Origin: Maribacter flavus
Lineage (GTDB): Bacteria; Bacteroidota; Bacteroidia; Flavobacteriales; Flavobacteriaceae
Length of the DNA stretch: 64,000 nucleotides
Assembly: GCF_008386635.1 (NCBI RefSeq)
Contig: NZ_VUOE01000002.1
Location: 1,067,848 to 1,131,847 of the forward strand
Direction: 5' to 3'
Made by a program: the position numbers and the translations under genes. The notes beneath the pieces were generated by a model. That model searched no databases and was not told where the DNA came from. It saw only the letters and a program-made list of their open reading frames with translations. The stretch's first letter is position 1; the number at the start of each line of letters is the position of its first letter. Positions 59,944 to 64,000 of this stretch are shown piece after piece.

Positions 59944-61863
59944 ATGCAGTTTAAATATCCAGAACTTCTTTGGGCCCTTTTGCTTCTAGCCATTCCAATT
60001 ATTATCCATCTTTTTCAGCTCCGCAGATTCAAAAAAACGCCGTTTACCAATGTAAAACTGCTCAAAAAGGTCGTTTCTGAATCCAGAAGGAGCAGTGTAC
60101 TCAAAAAGTGGCTCATCCTCTTGGCCCGACTGGGGATCTTTGCCAGTTTGATCCTTGCGTTCGCCCAGCCCTTCAGTGCCAATGAAAATGCACTAAAACC
60201 CCAGCAAACGGTCATCTACCTGGACAATTCCTTTAGCATGGGGGCGAAATTGGACAACGGTACCCTCCTGCAGAACATGGTGCAGGAAATCATACAGAAC
60301 GTTCCAAAAAACAGCTCGTTTTCCCTGTTGACCAATGATCGGGTGTTCGAGGACGTGGAAATTGCGGACATACAAAATGAGCTCATCGACCTGGCACCCA
60401 GCACCAATCAACTGTCCTTGGACCAGGTGCTGTTGCGCAGCGTTACCCTCTTCCAAAACGACCCGGACATTATTAAAAGGACCGTTTTTATTTCCGATTT
60501 TCAAGAACGCTTGGGACCCCTACCCGATACGGAGGAAAACCCCGACATCTATTTTATAAAACAGGTGCCCCAGGATTTGGTGAACGTGTCCATTGATTCG
60601 GTCTATATTTCGGAATCGGACAATGCGGTGGTTGAATTGACCGCATTGTTATCCTCCAATGAAACCCTGGAAAGCCACCCAGTCTCCCTTTATAATGGGG
60701 ACAATCTAATTGCGAAAACAGCTGCGCCCTTTGCGAACGGCAGGAGCGCATCGGTCACTTTTTCCGTACCCGAAAATGCGCCCATCGCCGGTAGGATCGT
60801 TATTTCGGACACCGGACTTTCCTACGACAACGAATTTTATTTCAATTTGGACAGTCCGAAGAAAATCAGGGTGCTGGCCATCTCGGAAAACGACCCCGAA
60901 TTCCTCAGAAGAATTTACGGCCCGGATGAATTTGATTTCACAACTACGCCCTTGGGCCAAGTGAATTACAGTGCCATTGAAGACTATAATTTATTGGTAT
61001 TGAATGAATTGGAACAGATTCCCGCCGGATTGCAAAGTACGTTACGTACCTTTGTTGCGAACGGGGGCAGCTTTGTGGTGATTCCCGCACAGAGCATTGA
61101 TATAGCCTCCTATAACGGTCTTTCCGCATCCTATCTCAATACGAGCTACGGCCCGCTGCTACCCCAGAAGGCCTCCATTTCCGGTATTGCGTTCGAGCAT
61201 CCCATCTATAAAAACGTGTTCAACAAGCAGGTGACCAATTTCCAATATCCAAAGGTGGAAAGTTTCTATAGTATACGTTCCGAAGGTCCTAAACTCCTTA
61301 CGTTCCAGAACGGGAACGCATTTTTGACAGGGAACGAAAACACCTTTTTCTTTGCATCGGCCTTAAACCAGCAAAACTCCAATTTTAAGAATTCGCCCCT
61401 CATCGTTCCCACATTTTACAACATGGCCCGCAACAGCCTAAAATTGCCCCAACTGTACCAGACCCTAGGGACCCAAGCGACTTTGGAAATACCCATTTCC
61501 CTTTCCAAGGACCGAATTTTGAAGGTTGCAAAGGAAGATTATGAGTTTATTCCCCAACAAATATCCCTGCCCAAAAAAGTGCAACTGACCTTTGATGAAA
61601 ACCCCAAAACGGACGGAATCTTTCAAATTAGCAACGGTAATGAGGCCCTTGGCCAAATAAGTTTCAACTACGACCGCAAGGAAAGTGAGCTCAGATATTT
61701 GGATATCGATACCATTGAAAATGACCGGGTCTTTGACTCCATTTCCCGTTTTTTTGAGGATGTCCAAAAATCAAACAGCGTCAACGAATTTTGGAAATGG
61801 TTTGCTATTTTAGCACTGGTTTTTGTACTAATGGAATCCGCACTTCAGAGGTTCTTAAAATAA
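59944..61863 (+). CDS. BatA-domain (aerotolerance-type) membrane protein with a VWA-like core
   Basis: A 639-residue protein. The first 80 residues are the BatA N-terminal domain: FKYPELLWALLLLAIPIIIH, FQLRRFKKTPFTNVKLLKK and a second helix near 60-76. Residues about 88-250 form a von Willebrand A-like fold (QTVIYLDNSFSMGAKLDNG has a DxSxS-type start, with DNSFS). A long beta-rich periplasmic region follows, and one C-terminal helix (WFAILALVFVLMESALQRFL). Such proteins are common in Bacteroidota near MoxR/Bat genes; here none adjoin. The dihydroorotase homologue follows by 7 bases, so they are probably co-transcribed. Role unknown. Confidence 0.87.
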   Translation: MQFKYPELLWALLLLAIPIIIHLFQLRRFKKTPFTNVKLLKKVVSESRRSSVLKKWLILLARLGIFASLILAFAQPFSANENALKPQQTVIYLDNSFSMGAKLDNGTLLQNMVQEIIQNVPKNSSFSLLTNDRVFEDVEIADIQNELIDLAPSTNQLSLDQVLLRSVTLFQNDPDIIKRTVFISDFQERLGPLPDTEENPDIYFIKQVPQDLVNVSIDSVYISESDNAVVELTALLSSNETLESHPVSLYNGDNLIAKTAAPFANGRSASVTFSVPENAPIAGRIVISDTGLSYDNEFYFNLDSPKKIRVLAISENDPEFLRRIYGPDEFDFTTTPLGQVNYSAIEDYNLLVLNELEQIPAGLQSTLRTFVANGGSFVVIPAQSIDIASYNGLSASYLNTSYGPLLPQKASISGIAFEHPIYKNVFNKQVTNFQYPKVESFYSIRSEGPKLLTFQNGNAFLTGNENTFFFASALNQQNSNFKNSPLIVPTFYNMARNSLKLPQLYQTLGTQATLEIPISLSKDRILKVAKEDYEFIPQQISLPKKVQLTFDENPKTDGIFQISNGNEALGQISFNYDRKESELRYLDIDTIENDRVFDSISRFFEDVQKSNSVNEFWKWFAILALVFVLMESALQRFLK

Positions 61864-61870
61864 GGCTTAG

Positions 61871-63130
61871 ATGAACATACTTCTTAAATCGGTAAAGATT
61901 GTAAATGGGGCAACCAAGGAAAACCACCTTAAGAAGAGGGATATTTTAATCAAGAACGGCCTCATAGAAAAGATTGCCACCTCTATCGATGCGCCGGCGA
62001 AGACCAAAATTGTAGACATTCCTGATCTACATGTTTCCCTAGGATGGATGGATACCGGGATTAGCTTTGGCGAACCGGGCTATGAGGAAAGGGAAACCAT
62101 TAAAAATGGGCTACATACGGCCGCCAAGAGCGGATTTACGGACATCGTGCTAAATCCCAACAGTTTTCCGCTGCCGGATAGTAGTTCTGATATCGTCTTT
62201 CTAAAAAACGCGGGCAAGGGGCATTTGAGCAAGCTGCACCCCTTGGGAAACCTCACCGTTGGCGGCAAAGGGGAAGCCTTGGCAGAACTGTACGATATGA
62301 AGAACGCAGGGGCCGTAGGCTTCTACGATTTCAAGCATGCCGTTTCCAACCCAAACCTGTTGAAAATCGCCCTGCAGTACGCACAAAATTTTGACGGTAT
62401 GGTGATAAGCTTTCCGCTGGACACCCATATAGCCGGAAAGGGCATCGTAAACGAAGGAGTCGTAAGTACCAAACTGGGATTAAAGGGCATACCCGCCATG
62501 GCCGAAGAACTTCAGGTTTCCAGGGACCTGTTCATCCTGGAATATACCGGTGGTAAACTGCACATCCCCACCATAAGTACCGCAGATTCCGTAAAACTGG
62601 TGGCAGCGGCCAAGAAAAAAGGGCTGCAGGTAACCTGTAGCGTGGCCGTTCACAACCTGTTCCATACGGACGACACGTTGGAAGAATTTGATGCGAATTA
62701 CAAGGTCCTTCCGCCGTTACGAACTTCCAAGGACTCCAAGGAACTCCTAAAAGCGGTTAAAAATGGCACCATCGATTTTGTGACCTGTGACCATACCCCC
62801 TTGAACATAGAACTAAAAAAGGTAGAATTTGACAATGCCGATTACGGTACGATAGGACTTGAAAGTAGTTTTGGGGCCTTGAACCAACTCTTTTCAATCG
62901 AGGAAACCATTGACATCCTAACCCGGGGCAGGGAAACCTTCGGAATCGAAAACCCGCAACTAAAGGAAGGCGCCAAGGCCAACCTGACGCTTTTTGACCC
63001 AACGAAGGAATATACCTTTACGGAATCACATATAAATAGTAGTTCAAAGAACAGTCTTTTTCTGGGCCATACCTTGAAGGGTAAAGTGCTGGGGACCATT
63101 GCCAACAATCAAGTCCAATTAAACGAATAG
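61871..63130 (+). CDS. Dihydroorotase-family protein lacking the metal site (probably inactive)
   Basis: A 419-residue amidohydrolase-fold protein of the PyrC type I family. The frame is clear (EPGYEERETIKNGLHTAAKSG, GLKGIPAMAEELQVSRDLF, KVLPPLRTSKDSKELL). However, the metal motif D-x-H-x-H-L-R before EPG reads D61-T-G-I-S-F-G67, so both His and the Arg are gone. IVHCED is VISFPL, HVST is TIST, and DHAPH is DHTPL. Like the PyrC' partners of pseudomonad carbamoyltransferase, it may be structural. It sits 7 bases after the BatA-type gene and abuts a small membrane protein gene (1 base). Confidence 0.9.
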   Translation: MNILLKSVKIVNGATKENHLKKRDILIKNGLIEKIATSIDAPAKTKIVDIPDLHVSLGWMDTGISFGEPGYEERETIKNGLHTAAKSGFTDIVLNPNSFPLPDSSSDIVFLKNAGKGHLSKLHPLGNLTVGGKGEALAELYDMKNAGAVGFYDFKHAVSNPNLLKIALQYAQNFDGMVISFPLDTHIAGKGIVNEGVVSTKLGLKGIPAMAEELQVSRDLFILEYTGGKLHIPTISTADSVKLVAAAKKKGLQVTCSVAVHNLFHTDDTLEEFDANYKVLPPLRTSKDSKELLKAVKNGTIDFVTCDHTPLNIELKKVEFDNADYGTIGLESSFGALNQLFSIEETIDILTRGRETFGIENPQLKEGAKANLTLFDPTKEYTFTESHINSSSKNSLFLGHTLKGKVLGTIANNQVQLNE

Positions 63131-63131
63131 T

Positions 63132-63458
63132 ATGGCAGCAAATGCAGTAGCCGGAAAAAACACGGCCATCATATCCTATTTGACCCTCATTGGGGCCCTT
63201 ATCGCCATTACCATGAACGTGGAGCCCAAACATGAATTTGCCAGGTTCCATATACGGCAGGCTTTTGGGATACACTTATTGTTCCATGCCTTTGCGCTTT
63301 TTTCCAGTGTTTGGTACAATCAGTACGGACTTTACGGACTTTATATTTGTTATCTGGCCCTTTGGTTTTATGGGTTTTTGGGTGCCTTGAACAACAAAAA
63401 GCAACTTGTCCCCATCATTGGGACCTATTTTCAAAAATGGTTCACCTTTATTCAATAG
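63132..63458 (+). CDS. Small DUF4870-like membrane protein
   Basis: A 108-residue protein with three hydrophobic helices (about 12-28, 45-65, 68-88). The NTAIISYLTLIGALIAITMN start, then EFARFHIRQAFGIHLL, matches the pattern of DUF4870/Tic20-like small membrane proteins (F-x-R-F-H-x-R-Q-A). It starts 1 base after the dihydroorotase homologue and 3 bases before the hydrolase gene, so four genes (59944-64000) form an operon. The function is unknown. Confidence 0.75.
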   Translation: MAANAVAGKNTAIISYLTLIGALIAITMNVEPKHEFARFHIRQAFGIHLLFHAFALFSSVWYNQYGLYGLYICYLALWFYGFLGALNNKKQLVPIIGTYFQKWFTFIQ

Positions 63459-63461
63459 CAC

Positions 63462-64000
63462 ATGACGACGGCCCCCTTATCCTTGGAACACATCATAAAA
63501 CCTTCCTCCATAAAGCAGGGAAAATCCCCCGTACTGTTTATGTTGCACGGTTACGGCAGCAATGAAGAAGACCTTTATTCCTTTGCGGACGAATTGCCCA
63601 ACGAGTATTGCATCATTTCAGTGAGGGCGCCCTATACCCTGCAACCTTTTGGCTATGCTTGGTACGCCATTCATTTTGACAACGAACAGGGAAAATGGAG
63701 CGACGATGCGCAGGCGATTGAATCCCGGGACAAAATCCGCACGTTTATCGATGAGGCCTGTACTGCCTATCATTTGGATGAAGGGGATGTAACCCTTTTG
63801 GGATTTAGTCAAGGTACCATCCTAAGCTATGCCGTTGCCCTCTCCTACCCCGAAAAAATCAAAAGAGTGGTCGCCCTAAGCGGCTATATCAACGAGCGGA
63901 TTCTAAAAGAAGGATACATCAAAAATAATTTCGATTCCTTAAAAATCTATGCCTCGCACGGACAGGTGGACCAAGTGATCCCGATTGAATGGGCGCAAAA
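63462..64000 (+). CDS. Phospholipase/carboxylesterase-type alpha/beta hydrolase, partial
   Basis: The frame runs off the window after about 179 residues. Start at ATG 63462 (MTTAPLSLEHIIKP). The serine hydrolase pattern is visible: oxyanion segment LFMLHGYGSNEEDLYSF, nucleophile in LLGFSQGTILSYAVAL (G-F-S-Q-G) and the acid region YASHGQVDQVIPIEWAQ. The catalytic His should lie beyond the end. The length and motifs fit the cytosolic YpfH/lysophospholipase-like carboxylesterases. It is the last visible gene of the BatA-type operon. Confidence 0.88.
   Translation, partial: MTTAPLSLEHIIKPSSIKQGKSPVLFMLHGYGSNEEDLYSFADELPNEYCIISVRAPYTLQPFGYAWYAIHFDNEQGKWSDDAQAIESRDKIRTFIDEACTAYHLDEGDVTLLGFSQGTILSYAVALSYPEKIKRVVALSGYINERILKEGYIKNNFDSLKIYASHGQVDQVIPIEWAQ

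Overview
The window looks like chromosomal DNA from a marine-type Flavobacteriaceae bacterium (phylum Bacteroidota). Several gene types point there: a TonB receptor with a DUF4249 lipoprotein, a BatA-domain protein, RibBA, a fused CusA-TolC metal pump, DUF6526 and DUF4266/DUF3570 proteins. Promoter-like TTTG / TAnnTTTG elements and frequent TTG/GTG starts without Shine-Dalgarno sequences also fit. No rRNA, CRISPR array, insertion sequence or phage is visible. There is one tRNA gene (Ser, anticodon UGA). All identifications come from reading the sequence; no database search was run.

Layout. 1-1411: end of a HisC-like aminotransferase, a secreted NTF2/SnoaL-like protein and a DUF6526 membrane protein, then about 870 bases of non-coding, repeat-bearing DNA. 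2283-9786 (minus): a YifB/ComM ATPase, then an outer-membrane trio (TonB receptor, DUF4249 lipoprotein, macroglobulin-like protein). 10019-17644 (minus): a probable operon of flavin reductase, PabB-like enzyme, TilS, DsbD and a penicillin acylase-family hydrolase. 17773-23954: DUF1624-type membrane protein, lpd, and a divergent Lrp / gamma-lyase / NhaC-antiporter locus that looks like an amino-acid uptake and degradation module. 24052-30686 (plus): tpx, a diacylglycerol-kinase-like gene, ftsK, lolA, an LptF/G permease and a RibBA whose GTP cyclohydrolase half has lost its zinc ligands. 31459-33032 (minus): a DegT aminotransferase and a small hypothetical protein.

33205-42189 (plus) is a nine-kilobase accessory operon. 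It holds a His/Glu-rich secreted protein, a heavy-metal RND pump fused to its own TolC, a CusB-like adaptor, a periplasmic thioredoxin, ApbE flavin transferase, a Cys-tailed DUF4266 lipoprotein and a DUF3570 outer-membrane protein. A second RND efflux operon (HAE1 type; adaptor, pump, TolC) converges on it from the minus strand (42208-47679). After a repeat-rich stretch with a broken ridA copy and an intact RidA-fold lipoprotein comes an AT-rich type I restriction-modification island (49537-56482, minus): XRE regulator, hsdM, hsdS, an Abi_C/HEPN-like gene, hsdR. tRNA-Ser and a four-copy 116-base tandem repeat flank it. The window ends with a cadherin/Ig-like secreted protein, a glycosyltransferase, a BatA-domain protein, a metal-site-less dihydroorotase homologue, a small membrane protein and the start of an alpha/beta hydrolase.

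Most notable is the fourth gene of the restriction operon (52383-53465). It sits where the prr locus keeps its PrrC anticodon nuclease, between hsdS and hsdR. It carries an Abi_C-like domain with an R-x-H motif resembling HEPN nucleases, and its last 81 residues are a gap-free homologue of the last 81 residues of the HsdR encoded next to it. The simplest reading is a toxin or RNase effector that docks on the methyltransferase complex through a borrowed HsdR tail: a candidate undescribed restriction-guarded abortive-infection system.
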